This document shows positions 11,845 to 23,021 of a DNA stretch of 64,000 bases, piece after piece; position 1 is the stretch's first letter; each line of letters begins with the position of its first letter. A program made the position numbers and the translations under genes. Origin of the DNA: Periconia sp. R9002 (taxonomy: Eukaryota; Ascomycota; Dothideomycetes; Pleosporales; Periconiaceae); assembly GCA_023627715.1 (NCBI GenBank), contig JAMAHW010000018.1, forward strand, positions 470,940-534,939, in the 5' to 3' direction. The notes under the pieces are model-generated. The model was given only the letters and a program-made list of their open reading frames with translations. It did no database searches and was not told the DNA's origin.

Positions 11845-12603
11845 ATGCAATACTCAACAACCATCTTCATGTGGGCTGCAACTCAATCAAGAAACATCTT
11901 CTGGCAGCCACAGCGCTTCTCTGTCTCACACCAGCCTCCCTGGTAGTTGGGACAACTCGCAGTTTTTGCCCTTTCCAACTCCTCACGATTCCCTTGACTT
12001 TTCTTTACCGACCTCTTCTTCTTCTTCCTCTTCTTTGTCTACTTTAACCAACGATTTTCCTATCACTTCGGGAGCCCCCTTTGGCGACCTCACTGATTGG
12101 TCCACTCTCTCTTCCTCCAACCTAATACCCCTTTCTTGCGATGACCTCGCGTTCCCGCTTTCGACCTCGGGCGTTCTGGATGCTGCAGCCATGGCTCCTG
12201 TCCCGGACTTGCAATATGACTCAACCATGACACATTCCATGGCAAAAGGTTGGTTTCATGTACATATATATTCTGCCCTGCCCCGATGCTAATCTCTACA
12301 GGGCAATCTACCTCTGGATCTTCCACCGCCAGCTCCCGTAAATCACAATCTCCTAGAATGCCCTCCGCCAAGTCGTCCATTGCAAACAGTCCACTTACCG
12401 ATTCCGCACGCATCGAGAAGCGAAAAGCCAACACCATGGCAGCTCGCCGCTACCGACAGAAACGTGTCGACCAAATGAGCGGTCTTGAAGCTCAACTCAA
12501 GGAAACGCAATCGGAACGAGACGACCTCAAAGTCCGCTGTGCGAGGCTTGAGGGCGAAGTTGAAACGCTGAGGGCCCTGCTCAAGGCTCAAAGTCAAAAG
12601 TAG
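11845..12603 (+). CDS. bZIP transcription factor, jlbA/IDI-4-like
   Basis: The basic region KRKANTMAARRYRQKRVDQM is followed by a leucine zipper (LEAQL..., LKVRCARLEGEVETLRALL) at the extreme C-terminus. This matches the N-x2-AA-x3-R bZIP signature as found in the fungal jlbA/IDI-4 group, which I recall being linked to amino-acid starvation and incompatibility responses. The last intron is clear: 12249-12301, GTTGGT...CTACAG, joining MAKG to QSTSGS. The N-terminal region is Ser/Thr/Pro rich with a SSSSSSS run and acidic patches (activation-domain-like). The start is uncertain because the long open frame has no early ATG. The ATG at 11845 joins it only if a short intron 11871-11907 (37 nt) or 11871-11946 (76 nt) is removed, giving about 222 or 209 residues. 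Confidence 0.8.
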
Positions 12604-14014
12604 CTTTGAGTGGAGTTTGTCAGCGTTTGCTCGTTTTCTTTGATCCTCACGATATCCTGCTTCGAGGGCGTTCTCAGACGATGTCGATTTTGTGTGATCA
12701 GTGCTTGTTCAATTGTTCATTTGAACACGCTCACATCGGCAAAATAGTTTTAATCTCAAAACAGTCGGTTTGTTCGGTTTGCTCGGGCGAATGGGGTTGG
12801 TGTACTCACGTTCTTGGTCTTGGGATTGGGGGCTTTGTAGTTGATGAATCCAATTGTGTTGTTCGACATGTACTTGCTTCTACGCGCTCTTATAGTTGTG
12901 TTTGCATCACTTTTCATCACTATGAGTCGATATGGATGCATGTGTTTTTGATTCTGTTCCTTTACTACATATGTATACCCAACCTGCGGTCTCAATGTAC
13001 AGTCTTGTTCGAAGATACACTCTCCAGCGGCATCAATCTGTATGAAGGGTTCCTTTGAGCACCAAACTCGCTATTAAAACAAAATACATAGTCACGTTGA
13101 TTCATCTCCATAAACAACCATCCCATATCGCTCGCTCTCCATCGCTCCCGTCGAGCTTCCTGAACCGAACAGATACGGCGTCGATTTCGCAGTAAGTGGG
13201 CCTGCGCTCTGATTGGCGGGATATGAATCATACTTCGTCTTACCGGTCCTTACATGAGAGATTTCGACTCATCTCTCTCAACATTGATTGGACGCATAAG
13301 CGAGGCGTCTGTAAACCGTCTTTCCAAACCGTCATAGGGGGTAAAGGCGATGCCCCGAAATTCAAGGTCCTACGAAGGCTTTCCAGAAGCATGGTCTTTG
13401 ACTCTTTGTGCTGCACGGATCATCTTTGGACATGGGGGTAAGAGGGTTCGAGGGGTGCGAACCGAAGTGGGGACTTGCAGTTGAGCCTATGGGGGTGAGG
13501 TGTACTTTTCTCATCCATATGTACCTTTGTAGGTATTCAATTTACCTACTCGCTGGTTTTGATATAGATTTTATGTTAGAATTTGATGCAGATTTGTCTC
13601 TAGAGTTACAGTCCCTCTTAGTATCAATGTAGGTACGTAGGTAGGTATTGAAATTCTAGGTAGCTTACAGCCGAGCATGACAAACTTTCTCCTCGATTGT
13701 GTACATGCCTGTCGCCCTGTGTTAGGTTGGAGTTGCACAGAGAGCAAGAGACACGCGAGCAATCAACAACGTATAAGTACTGCTACAAGAGAATTTACAT
13801 GGAGAGTAGGATTTAGGTATGTAGGTAGGTAGACAAGCGAACAAGCTAAGCCTGATCTACGGCCCGTGCGCGCCAAGATATCGTGGAGAATCAACCCTCC
13901 CTCGGTCACAAGTTACATAACCAAACAGCTTCACTACATTCCTACTACCATACTCTCACAGCCACTCATACCATATCGACCTCTCACAACCCTTTGTGAA
14001 AAATTTCTCTCGCT
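12604..14014. other. Intergenic, no gene seen
   Basis: These 1.4 kb lie between the bZIP stop and the NOT2 start. Repeated TAGGTA/TACCTA words occur at about 13530-13560, 13625-13650 and 13815-13835 (for example TAGGTATGTAGGTAGGTAG). These are common in intergenic DNA of this window. The final 150 bp before NOT2 is pyrimidine-rich promoter-like sequence. The short ORFs do not look coding. Confidence 0.45.
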
Positions 14015-16183
14015 ATGAATCGGCCAGGTACGCCCTCCACATACATACCCTCGCCGCCCTTCGAACCTCAATTGCAACTTGGGGCCTCGCGACAATCATG
14101 GACATCCGCAACTTGTGCTGTACTACATGAGCGGACTCGGTCTGTCGAGCGTCGCCGGCCGGATAGCTGCAGACACAATTCTGCTATCCATCCACGCAAC
14201 TAAACAAACTCACTAGCTGACCCAATCCTACAGGACCCAACGGCCAAACACTGCGAAATATACCGTCCAACATGTTTCAGAACCAACAGAACTCCGCGCG
14301 CGGCGCTCCTCTCGGTGCCAATAGGCTACAAAACGGAAAGATGGGTAAGGGGCTGGTTTTGACAAGACTAGTCGGGATAGGATACTTACAAGATATTGCG
14401 TAGGGAGCGGCTCTCAGTGGGCGTTCAGTGGACCTATGGGTGGTGCGCCTGGCTTGTCGAATGCACAATCGCGCGCAAATGGAGGCGGCCTGTCGAGCTT
14501 CGCGCAAACAATTGGTGGCTCACAATCGCACACACCTTTGAATCTTGAGTACGTTGTGTTCATTTTCCATCATGGCGCAAGGGAAGAGGGGCATATCAGG
14601 CAGGGCGAAAGCGAAGCCCAAGGACAAAGTTCTCACTCCAGTTTGATTCGAGCTAACGGTTGGTTGTAACAGGGAATTTCCCTCTTTATCTGGCACCCCT
14701 CATGCGCAACAAAACACGACTGCACAGCAGATGTGGTCAAACCCTTCGTTACGAACAGCGCAACACTCGACGATACAGCGACCGCAAGGCCAGGGTGCGC
14801 AGCAGGGTCAAGGCGGTCAATCTGGAAACCAACAGATACAGGGCCAAGGGCACGATGATGGAGGCGCTTCTACCCCGAGTCAATTCACCACAGGAGGAGA
14901 CGACTACCGGTTCGGAGGACAGGCTGGCGTTGGACAACTATCGGGCGGAGCGCAACCTCAGACAGGCAACATTGATGAATTCCCACCGTTAGGTGGAGGC
15001 GGAGGGGATGTTGGACCCGATCGGAGAACAGGAATGATTCAAAATGCCGCGGCCTACGGAGCGAATGCCAACACCACCGCGTTTCCTGGTCTCGGACAGA
15101 CGCGCAACGGCCTATCAAGTCCCACAGAAGGGCAACAGAATTCTGGTTTGGGAGGTAGAGGACTGTATTCTGGTAGCAGTATGTTGGTCGACCAGCGTAT
15201 AGAACCCTCGCTGACATATAGCGCAGCATCACGGACACCGTTTGAGAATTTGCGAGGTACACCCTCGGGTTTGCAAGACGTAAGTAGCCTTCACCGTTCT
15301 TTTTGAACTGTTACTGAATTTTGAACAGGGAAATCGGAATGGACAACCGCTGGGCAACTTGTCAAACATGGGCTTTGTCGGATCCACCCCTTCCAACATG
15401 CCACCTGTAGGGCAGCGACCACAACAAGATCAATTCGAACCCAACTTTGGGGCCGAAACCATCGGTTCACCAAACACACAGCAAATAGGCCAACAGCCAA
15501 AGAAGCTATCTGAAATGACAGAGACGGAGCGATACGGTTTGCCGGGTCTGTTGTCAATGATACCGCTGGAGAGCCCAGACTACTCCTCCCTCGCCGTCGG
15601 TCAAGATCTTACTGTACTGGGGCTTGACCTCAGCCGTCCAGAGTGAGTGTACATGGGATTTTTTTTCTTTCCATGGTCTTCGCTAATTGGCCGTGCAGTA
15701 ACTCGCCTCTTCACCCTACGTTCGGTTCGCCCTTCGTGGACACCAACTCGAAGCCTGTGATACCACCTGACTTCAAGCTTCCCGCGGCGTATACCGTGAC
15801 CAATGTTCCCCCGCTACATACTAAAGTGAGTAGTTTCTCTGCGGAGACACTGCTCGCGATTTTCTACCAGTTCCCCCGAGACATTATGCAAGAGATTGCG
15901 GCAAGTGAGCTATACAACCGCGATTGGCGGTGGCATATCAAGCTTCAGCAGTGGATGATGAAAGATCCCGACCTACCGGCGCCCGTCAGAATCTCGGCCA
16001 AGGTAGAGCGCGGCTGGTATCTGTTCTTCGACGTGATGAACTGGAGGAGGGAACGGGTGAGTTCATCGTCTGGCATTGTACAATGAGACAACTTGCTAAT
16101 CATTTTGTATGCAGAGGGAATTTGAGCTGGACTACGATCACCTCGATCAACGGCATGGACCCGTGATTGCTGGCCAGTTGTAG
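14015..16183 (+). CDS. NOT2: CCR4-NOT complex subunit NOT2
   Basis: The model has seven exons: 14015-14027, 14234-14344, 14404-14548, 14673-15279, 15329-15642, 15699-16056 and 16115-16183. It encodes 538 residues. The N-terminal half is Gly/Gln/Asn-rich with the short NOT2 motif NLEEFPSLSG across intron 3 and a second NIDEFPPLGGGG. The C-terminal half carries the NOT2/3/5 domain: LSEMTETERYGLPGLLSMI, GLDLSRPDNSPLHPTFGSPF, LPAAYTV, and the end REFELDYDHLDQRHGP. NOT2 is a core scaffold of CCR4-NOT, which deadenylates mRNA and affects transcription. The first coding exon is only 13 nt, followed by a 206-nt intron, the longest in the gene. All introns are GT-AG and in frame. Confidence 0.95.
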
Positions 16184-16779
16184 GTAACTCCAGCGACGCT
16201 CCAGAGTGTTTGAGGAGGGTCCAAGATGACAGAGCCAAACAAGAACATTCGAGGCAAGAATATCAAAAGACGAGAGCGTCAGGGATGAGAGCGTTTACCC
16301 CGTTCCTCCCCCAAAGCAGCACTTTCTAAGCAAGATAGTCCCAAACAGGGCCATCCAACACCATGAGAAATAACGCACTTTGGTGCCTAATGGATTAACT
16401 TTTTTTTGCGGATGCAAAATTCTCAGACCCTTCCCTCATCCCCAAGACCAGTGCCATGGTGAAGTACATAAGTATATCACGACGAGTTTAACCACTGTAG
16501 AAAATACACGTATGCAAGTATGGGGGGAAATACCCGTGAAAAGTGCGCTGGCGTGGCTGCTCTTTCCTTACTTACCAGTCGAATTGCGCGCTCCTTCCTT
16601 GCTTTACTAGGTGAGTCAAAGCGGGCTGGTTGAGGGAAGGAGCGTCTGGAGGTGTTTCCTGATTAGGAAAGCAGAGGTGAGTGAGGAAGTGACAGTTCTA
16701 CTCTGCAGTGCTAACCCAAACACCGCACTGTCACTCTGCATTCAACTCCCACCACCAAGAATCTGCTTGCCTCGACATC
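16184..16779. other. Intergenic, NOT2 3' UTR and promoter of next gene
   Basis: The 596 bp between the NOT2 stop and the next start codon hold no credible ORF. A GTGAGTCAAA sequence at 16611-16620 could be read either as a leader-intron donor or as an AP-1-like TGAGTCA site, and I cannot tell which. Confidence 0.35.
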
Positions 16780-17408
16780 ATGGATTCGGAAACGCCTGAT
16801 CGTCGCGCACTGATGGCCCTCTCTGAAGCCGTCCGCGAGATGACTCCTCTAGGTGCCAAACAGATCCCATCCGCTCCTCGCCGCTTCAACATGCTCGCAC
16901 GCACTTACAACAACAGCTGCCGCATCTGCAACCTCCCCGGCCACCAATCGTCAAATGTCAAGAACGCCGCCGCCTGTCGCACTGCAGTCCTCTCCCTCTT
17001 CCGCTTCTGGGAGGACCAAGCTCAGAATATTCAACATCTCTACGCCACCTCGCTCCGCTTCAACGATGCTGTCAACAAATCTCGCCCCACCTACGATATG
17101 CGCCTCGACAACTACACGCAGGTCGGTGGGAGCATGGAGGAAGTGGTCGTCAACCGCATGACGAGGAACTACTTGAAATTTCAGGCGTGGTTCTCCCGTG
17201 TGCAGCCTAAGATGTTGGTCATTCTTGACATGGAGGGTCAGGATGGTCGGCTGTATGGGGAGATTAGTGCGTTGCTCAACGACATCTTGTTGAAGGGCCA
17301 GTCTCGTATGTTGCACGTTACATTCCATTCAGTTCCAAGCCTAGCTAATAACTGTGACCAGTATCCAGCTTGTTCACCAAAAGCCTGGAGGTGAAGCCTG
17401 CTGCTTAG
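16780..17408 (+). CDS. Small protein with CxxC-x4-H motif, unrecognised
   Basis: The model has exons 16780-17305 and 17362-17408 (56-nt intron, GTATGT...GACCAG) and encodes 190 residues ending SLEVKPAA. Without splicing the ORF runs on to 17394 with a less natural tail. Near residue 47 the sequence CRICNLPGHQSS gives Cys-x2-Cys-x4-His, which resembles a zinc knuckle. The next Cys (NAAAC) is eleven residues after the His, too far for a classical CCHC. The rest is predicted helical with 'FRFWEDQAQNIQHLYATSL' and 'MTRNYLKFQAWFSRVQPKM'. I do not recognise the family. The ATG is chosen because it opens MDSETPDRRALMALSEAV, a regular helix after an untranslated leader. Confidence 0.6.
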
Positions 17409-18046
17409 TACAAGCGCACTCGACAGTCCAGTAGCTCAAAACCATACTATACGTGCTGAACAGGTATAGTTGACCATTTCCAACTGGGCAAGTTCTCAGA
17501 TCCAGATCCATCTTCTACGAACGTCGGTCTTGATCGTTTGAAAAGTGGGGCCAAGTGGGTCCCGAAAACGAAAATCATATCATCTTCCCACTTCACCATT
17601 TCTTCCCTTTTCCTTTCTCCTTCACAGTATTATGAACGGCGCATGACTTCACATTCAGGATCAGATGTGCATCTCCATTGTCTGATCTGAGAGTTGAGTT
17701 TGCCGGAGAGCAAATCTGGGTCATCTATTTGTGCGCTGTGGTGATTGCTTCGGTATACAGTCGCATATTGTACTATAACCTACATAATATGCAAAGTGAA
17801 ATGGAAATACCATATGCATGTTTTTTTTATTCTTGACTTGGTGTCGTGATATTGGTCCCAATGCTCAAAAACTGTCTTTGGAAAGAGATAATGTATCCAT
17901 TATACAAAGAAGTATATGTACAAACAAACACCTCCTGCTTTGCGCGCTACACTTCCAAATTCTTCATAACATATCCATTAGACCAAAAATCCCTCATACA
18001 CTCATAAACTATATCCATGCCGACCAACCCAACCCAACCCACCCAA
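17409..18046. other. Convergent 3' region
   Basis: The small Cys/His gene (plus) and thymidylate synthase (minus) converge on this 638-bp stretch, so it should hold both 3' UTRs. It is AT-rich in 17740-17990 (for example a T8 run near 17820). I see no gene. Confidence 0.4.
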
Positions 18047-19132
18047 TCATACACTCATCTTCATTGCAATCGATGGATGCGGCTCATACCCAACAACCTC
18101 AAAGTCCTCAGCCTTCCACCCATCAATATCACACCCTGCCTCTCTTGCAATCTTCAGCGCAGGAAATGGCCGCGGCTCACGCTCCAACTGCTTGTGCAGC
18201 GCGTCAACGTGGTCGAGGTACACGTGCGCGTCCCCCATGGTGTGCGTGAAAGTGCCCGGGGTCAGATCGGCCGCGCGCGCCAGCATGTGCGTAAGGAGCG
18301 CATAGGATGCAATGTTGAAGGGCACACCAAGACCCATGTCGCAGGAGCGTTGGTAGAGGATCGAGTGGAGGACACCCTTTTGTTTGGGTTGGTCTTCTGG
18401 CGAGGTGACGGAGGATGAGGATGAGGATGCACGCGCGGCGCCCGGGAAAGAAACGTAGAACTGCGCAAACATGTGACACGGCGGCAGCGCCATCTTCTTC
18501 AGATCCGCCGGGTTCCACGCGCTCAGGATGATGCGCCGATCGTACGGGGAGTGCCGCAACTTGTGCAACACCTCGGCCAGCTGGTCGACGCCTTGCCCCG
18601 CATAGTGGGCATCGTGGCCCTTGTACTCGGCGCCGAAGTGGCGCCACTGGAAGCCGTACACGGGGCCCAGGTCACCTTCCTCGTGGTGCGTCAAGCCCAC
18701 GCTGTCCAAGTACGCCCGCGACCCGTTGCCGTCCCAGATCTTGATCCCCGCGTCTGAGAGGGACTTTGAGTGTGTGGACCCTGCGATGAACCAGAGGAGT
18801 TCAGCAATGATGGCGCGCGTAAAGGTACGCTTCGTGGTGAGGAGGGGGAGGACGAGGTCGGGGGTGGATTGTGATGGGTCTGAGGATGGACGGGTCAGGG
18901 AGAATTTGAGCTGTGCCGGTGCGAAGATGGAGTAGGTGCCTGTCCCCGTCCGATCCGGGCGGTGCTCGCCATTGTGCAGGATGTCGCGGATTAGGTTGAG
19001 GTATTGATGCTCTTCGTGGGCGGGGTTGTTTATGGTGGGTTGTGGAGGAGTGGTGGTAAATGGGGTGGTGACTTTGGTGGGCTGGGGGAGGGAAGTCAAT
19101 GGTTCTGTGGGTGGAACGGCGGAAGGAGACAT
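18047..19132 (-). CDS. CDC21: Thymidylate synthase
   Basis: This is a single-exon gene of 361 residues. It shows the [10 protein letters not shown] phosphate-loop region (about 61-70), [18 protein letters not shown] (99-116), [16 protein letters not shown] (155-170), the active-site [12 protein letters not shown] with nucleophile Cys219, [22 protein letters not shown] and the HVYLDHVD substrate-binding motif. It methylates dUMP to dTMP with methylene-tetrahydrofolate, so it is needed for DNA synthesis. A Ser-rich insert (about 233-254, [18 protein letters not shown]) sits between the catalytic strand and LYQRSCD. An N-terminal extension of about 35 Thr/Pro-rich residues precedes the conserved start. 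It is divergent from the augmin-like gene, 204 bp apart, with an MCB-type element 79-87 bp upstream of its ATG. Confidence 0.97.
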   Translation of the reverse strand: MSPSAVPPTEPLTSLPQPTKVTTPFTTTPPQPTINNPAHEEHQYLNLIRDILHNGEHRPDRTGTGTYSIFAPAQLKFSLTRPSSDPSQSTPDLVLPLLTTKRTFTRAIIAELLWFIAGSTHSKSLSDAGIKIWDGNGSRAYLDSVGLTHHEEGDLGPVYGFQWRHFGAEYKGHDAHYAGQGVDQLAEVLHKLRHSPYDRRIILSAWNPADLKKMALPPCHMFAQFYVSFPGAARASSSSSSVTSPEDQPKQKGVLHSILYQRSCDMGLGVPFNIASYALLTHMLARAADLTPGTFTHTMGDAHVYLDHVDALHKQLEREPRPFPALKIAREAGCDIDGWKAEDFEVVGYEPHPSIAMKMSV

Positions 19133-19210
19133 ATTGAGAGGTGTTGAGGAGGGAATTGAGGGACGAATGAAGGAGGGAAATTAAAAGTGTAAACTTATTG
19201 AATGGTGGAA

Positions 19211-19224
19211 ACGCGAAAACGCGT
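19211..19224. promoter_or_regulatory. MCB/E2F-like cell-cycle element in shared promoter
   Basis: The 14-nt near-palindrome ACGCGAAAACGCGT contains a perfect MCB core (ACGCGT, 19219-19224) and the overlapping ACGCGAAAA, whose complement TTTTCGCG is E2F/SBF-like. It lies between two divergent start codons, 79 bp from thymidylate synthase and about 113 bp from the augmin-like gene. In yeasts, MCB elements bound by MBF drive G1/S expression of thymidylate synthase (CDC21). The same role here is inference. Confidence 0.6.
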
Positions 19225-19336
19225 CGAATGAATGGATGGCGCGACTGCGTGGATAGTACAAAGCGCCCACCGGAGCACTGGCTATGGCGCTAGGCTTGTT
19301 TGGTTTGCACCCGCAAAACATCAACACCACAGCACA

Positions 19337-21059
19337 ATGGCTGAAGAACAGGCAGCCCATCATTTGCTGAATGTGCTAGAGGAGAGAGGGCTCGACAGCA
19401 ATCTCGATTTAGACAGCGTGCTTGCCGCCTTTGAAGATGACGATATCAAACGGGAGGCTGCCGAATGGGTGAACGAATATCTCCAGGAAGACACTCTGTT
19501 AACCAAAGAGGAGCTGGAACTGTAGGTTTTTTATTAGGAATTTCAGTCAGGATCAGGCCTTCTAATAGTCTTCTCTAGGTATCAAACATTAAAAAAGAAA
19601 GGCCTCTTTCACCAATATGAGACAGACAATCAACCCATCCGTCCCATCTTGGACCACGAACTGGCATCCGCCATCGGATCATTGAAGAGCTCAACAGCTG
19701 CAATTGAAGAGCAGTGCAAAGTATTGGAGGCTCAAAAATCTGCTTTGCTCAAGCTGAAAGCTCTCGAGAAGCCCAATCTGGATGTCGAACACGCAAGAAA
19801 CGAGGAACGCAGGAAGCAGACCAAAGAAAAGGCCCGACTGGATACTGTTGTAAGTGACGTGACAGATGTCAATGGTTCGAAAACTATCTCACACTTCACA
19901 GATTGGTGACGTGTCGACACTACTTCAGGAACAATTGGCCGACGCCCAGCGAGAAATTGACGGGGAGAAAACTGCGTTGAAGAGCTACCTCGCCGAACGT
20001 CTCGCCTCGGACGATCAGATTCTGGGTAGACTCCCAAATCTCGTCTCTCAGATAGTCACGGAACCCGAAATCAGCGAGGACGACAAGTCGATTGAGCAAT
20101 GGTTCAAAGCCATCATTTCGTATAGGACGGCCGAAGTCAAAGCTAAAGTAGAGACTGTTTATTTGGAAAGTCTCTCAAATTACAGGCCTGATGATGTTCC
20201 GGAAGCACCCGAAGAGGAGTTGCTGGCTCGAAAAGAAGCCCTGCAAGCCGAGCTGGATGACCTTCATTCTGAAATCGCGTCTGTAACTGAGATGGTTCTT
20301 GAGCACGAATTGAGGAAGCCATTGATGGAATCAAAGCAGAGGCAGGAGACGGAAAGAATCCAAGCTCGAGGGGCATGGTTCAACTATGTAAGTTTTTGGT
20401 TCACTTGAATCCGACTAGTATTGACAAAAGAAAAGGTCTTGACGACGCTCGAGTACATGGTGAAAAGGCTAGACACCGTCACGGCATACACCGAAGAAGT
20501 TGACCAGTTTCAACAAGCAATCACTCACATTAAGAAAGCAGCGACCAAATCCATGCCAGAAGCAAACACCGTAGCTCAGACTCCACGATTGACAAGACGT
20601 GTAACGTCTGGCTCTGGATCGGCTTTCACACCAGCACCTACACTCAAGCCACCTAAATCTATGGAGATGCCTCCCGCACTACAGGATGCGCTCCGCCACG
20701 TTAACATACCCGTTAACCATGGGAATATGGAATCTCTCATCGACGCTCTTTGCAAGGCGCAGGTCGAGCGTAGCACCAAATTACGGGAGCATTATGACTC
20801 CAACGTCTCTTGGACGCACCATACGTTGGCCGAACGATCCAACAAAGTAGACGGCGAGCTGAGAACCATGAACAAAAGCTTATATGTACATTCACCTTTT
20901 CAACGGGTTCGTTTGACGGATCCTCGATTGGAAGAGGAGCTTTTTAAGCTGGAGAGAGACTTGGAAGCGGCTAGCGATCAATTGCTGACTGCCGAGACGA
21001 ATGAGTTGAGCTTAAACGACGCAAAGGTGCGCGCTTTTATCGCAAAGTATGGAAGGTAG
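19337..21059 (+). CDS. Coiled-coil protein, probable augmin subunit (HAUS3-like)
   Basis: The model has exons 19337-19521, 19579-19849, 19902-20387 and 20436-21059 with 48-57-nt introns, giving 521 residues. The N-terminus has a compact acidic helical region (FEDDDIKREAAEWVNEYL, then LTKEELELYQTLKKKG). Long heptad-like coiled coils follow (AIEEQCKVLEAQKSALLKLK; ELDDLHSEIASVTEMVLEHE), then a Pro/Thr linker and a last coiled coil (LFKLERDLEAASDQLL). The layout and the EELELY-type N-terminus resemble HAUS3 of the augmin complex, which recruits gamma-tubulin to spindle microtubules. I cannot confirm this by alignment, and another kinetochore or spindle coiled-coil protein is possible. Sharing an S-phase-type promoter with thymidylate synthase fits a cell-cycle role. 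Confidence 0.8.
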
Positions 21060-21537
21060 AAATCCATGTGATACTGCTGTACAATAAGAAAAACAGAGTG
21101 GTTTCTTCTTCAATGTTGTGAAGTGTTTGAGCTTACGACAATAAGAGTAGCGCTAGTCCGCAAAAGGATGACACTAGCCCAGCCCAGCCCAGCCACCTAC
21201 CTTCCTTGTTGTTTGGGTTCGGCTAGTCAGGGAGCGACGAGCTGACAACATGAGCTCTCCACTCGACAACACAACACCATTCCCATCACCCCTACCTGGT
21301 AGACTCACCACCACTACCTACCGCCAGCGTCCCCACTATACGCGGGATGCTGCCACAATCCCTCAAGCTTCACCCGCTCACTCCATTGAGGCTCGATTGA
21401 ATCACCCAAGTCGCTGCACCCGCACTTGCACCTCGGCTCCGCGTCTACCGGTCCGTGCCTGCCAGTCTCCGACAGGACCCCAGCCATCCTCGTAGCAACC
21501 ACTTCCCTTCAGTCAACATCCACCCCAACCCTCCAAG
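21060..21537. other. Intergenic promoter region
   Basis: This 478-bp stretch sits between two plus-strand genes. It contains a CCCAG pentamer repeat (CCCAGCCCAGCCCAGCC, about 21178-21194) and then C-rich promoter/leader sequence before the ATG at 21538. The ORFs overlapping it are proline- and serine-rich shadows. Confidence 0.4.
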
Positions 21538-23021
21538 ATGGGTCGCAACGGGGGAGACTTCACCAAGCTTTTGTCTGGCGCTGGAGCCGCTGCTGCTCTC
21601 GGTGGTGCTTACAAGTTTGGTGAATTCCTGTTCCACGCCAAAAAGCTTCGCGACGTCGGTCCTTCCAACGCCGTCTATGTGCGCTTGATCAACCGCATCC
21701 GCGCCGATCTCGACGAGGTCCGCCGCCTGCTCACCGTCCGCGAGGTCCACGATGCCCTTGAGGCCAACAAGGACAAGGCCAAATGGGTCTACGGCGCTAT
21801 GCGAGACGTCCGCGGCGCCCTCGAGAACATTACACCACATACCGAGCGCGTGGGCGGTGATGTTGACGCCGGCAGGCGAATCGGCATTCGTCACCGCGTC
21901 TACTGGCTCATGAGCGAGAAGGAGAAACTGGAGAACAGGGAGAAGGAGCTACTTGTTGCCCACTCGAGTCTGAATGAGGTCCTTGGCTACTTGACAGCTT
22001 TGGAGCCCGACGAAAGCACACATAAGGGAAAACACTTCCATGCGGATAGCGAGAAGGTGGACAAGCATGTTGAAAAGAAGGTCGACATTGACATTGATGT
22101 CAGGCACGATGCGCCAGGCCGGGAACGAGTGGAGAGGGAGGTGTGGGTCGAACACGACGATCGCCGCCCCAGCCGAAGAGTTGTCGAGGAGAGGGAAACC
22201 TGGGTCGAGCACGAAACTCGTGGCCCCCGCAGGGTCGAGGAGCATCATGTCCACCATGAGCACCACGGCCCTCGTCGTGTCGAAGAGCACTATGTCGAAC
22301 ACGAGCATCGTGGACCTGGCCACTATGACGAACGGGAGACTTGGGTAGATGAGTACGGCCGACCCCGCCGCTACGACGAACGCGAAGTATACGTGGACCA
22401 ATACGGACCGCGCCACCCAGATGGACGTTACGTCGATGAGCGTGAACTCCACATCGAGCGTGACCCCCGCGATCCCCGCCATGTTGAAGCCCGGTACAGC
22501 GAGCGTGGGCCTACCCATTACGAGGAGAAGCGATATGAAGAGCGCCGCTTCAATGAACCGCTAGGCCGTCGCCCGGAATCCTTCGAGGACCGTGTGCCCG
22601 AGCGTGAGTCGTGGAGACAGGGCGAGATCCGCCGACCGCACATGGGCGGCCGACCCAACCAGTACGCCGAGTACGGAGCACCGCAACCCGTGGGCGCGGC
22701 ATACTACAACGGACGTAAGTTTGACGGCGACCCAGGCTTTGGCGATGAAGAGGTACTGAACCCTCAGATAGTGCCGCCTAACCCGGATTTTGAGCGTGAG
22801 GTGAGCCATTCATCTTCATACGTCTACCCTCCTCCTTCGAAGTGGGAGAGATAGAAGGGGACAGCTTTTCAAAAAGAATGTAAGCTTCATTACTAACGAC
22901 GTTGTTTTTGCTTTCACAGGTCTGGATTGAGGAAAAGGAGGATTTCCGGTACGATCAATACGGTAATAGACTTCCCGACCGTTTCTTCCCCAACATGCCT
23001 CCGCGAAACAACCGTCTGTAA
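21538..23021 (+). CDS. Helical protein with degenerate charged tandem repeats, function unknown
   Basis: The preferred model joins 21538-22800 to 22920-23021, giving 454 residues ending PNMPPRNNRL. The intron (GTGAGC...TTTCACAG, 119 nt) has a TACTAAC branch point. If it is retained, the frame continues 17 codons to a TAG at 22852-22854, giving 437-438 residues ending SYVYPPPSKWER. Residues 1-155 are a Gly/Ala-rich start followed by a helical domain (VYVRLINRIRADLDEVRRLL; WVYGAMRDVRGALENI). Residues about 196-345 are some nine degenerate repeats of 15-18 residues with the pattern (V/Y)(E/D)ER-E-x-W/Y-V-(E/D)...RGPRR. The repeats are very rich in Glu, His and Arg. I do not recognise the family. 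Confidence 0.8.
22123..22572 (+). repeat. Coding tandem repeat, about nine degenerate units
   Basis: Within the gene at 21538-23021 the codons encode successive units such as EREVWVEHDDRRPSRR, ERETWVEHETRGPRR, VEEHYVEHEHRGP and DERETWVDEYGRPRR. Unit length is about 45-54 nt. The units have diverged, so the array was probably stable at DNA level for some time. Confidence 0.7.

Noticed and set aside
16612..16618. TGAGTCA as an AP-1/Gcn4 site upstream of the small Cys/His gene
   Set aside because: It overlaps a good GTGAGT donor after CTAG, so a leader-intron donor is an equal explanation.
18204..18647. Minus-strand 147-aa ORF and plus-strand ORFs within thymidylate synthase
   Set aside because: They are frame shadows of the high-GC coding sequence.
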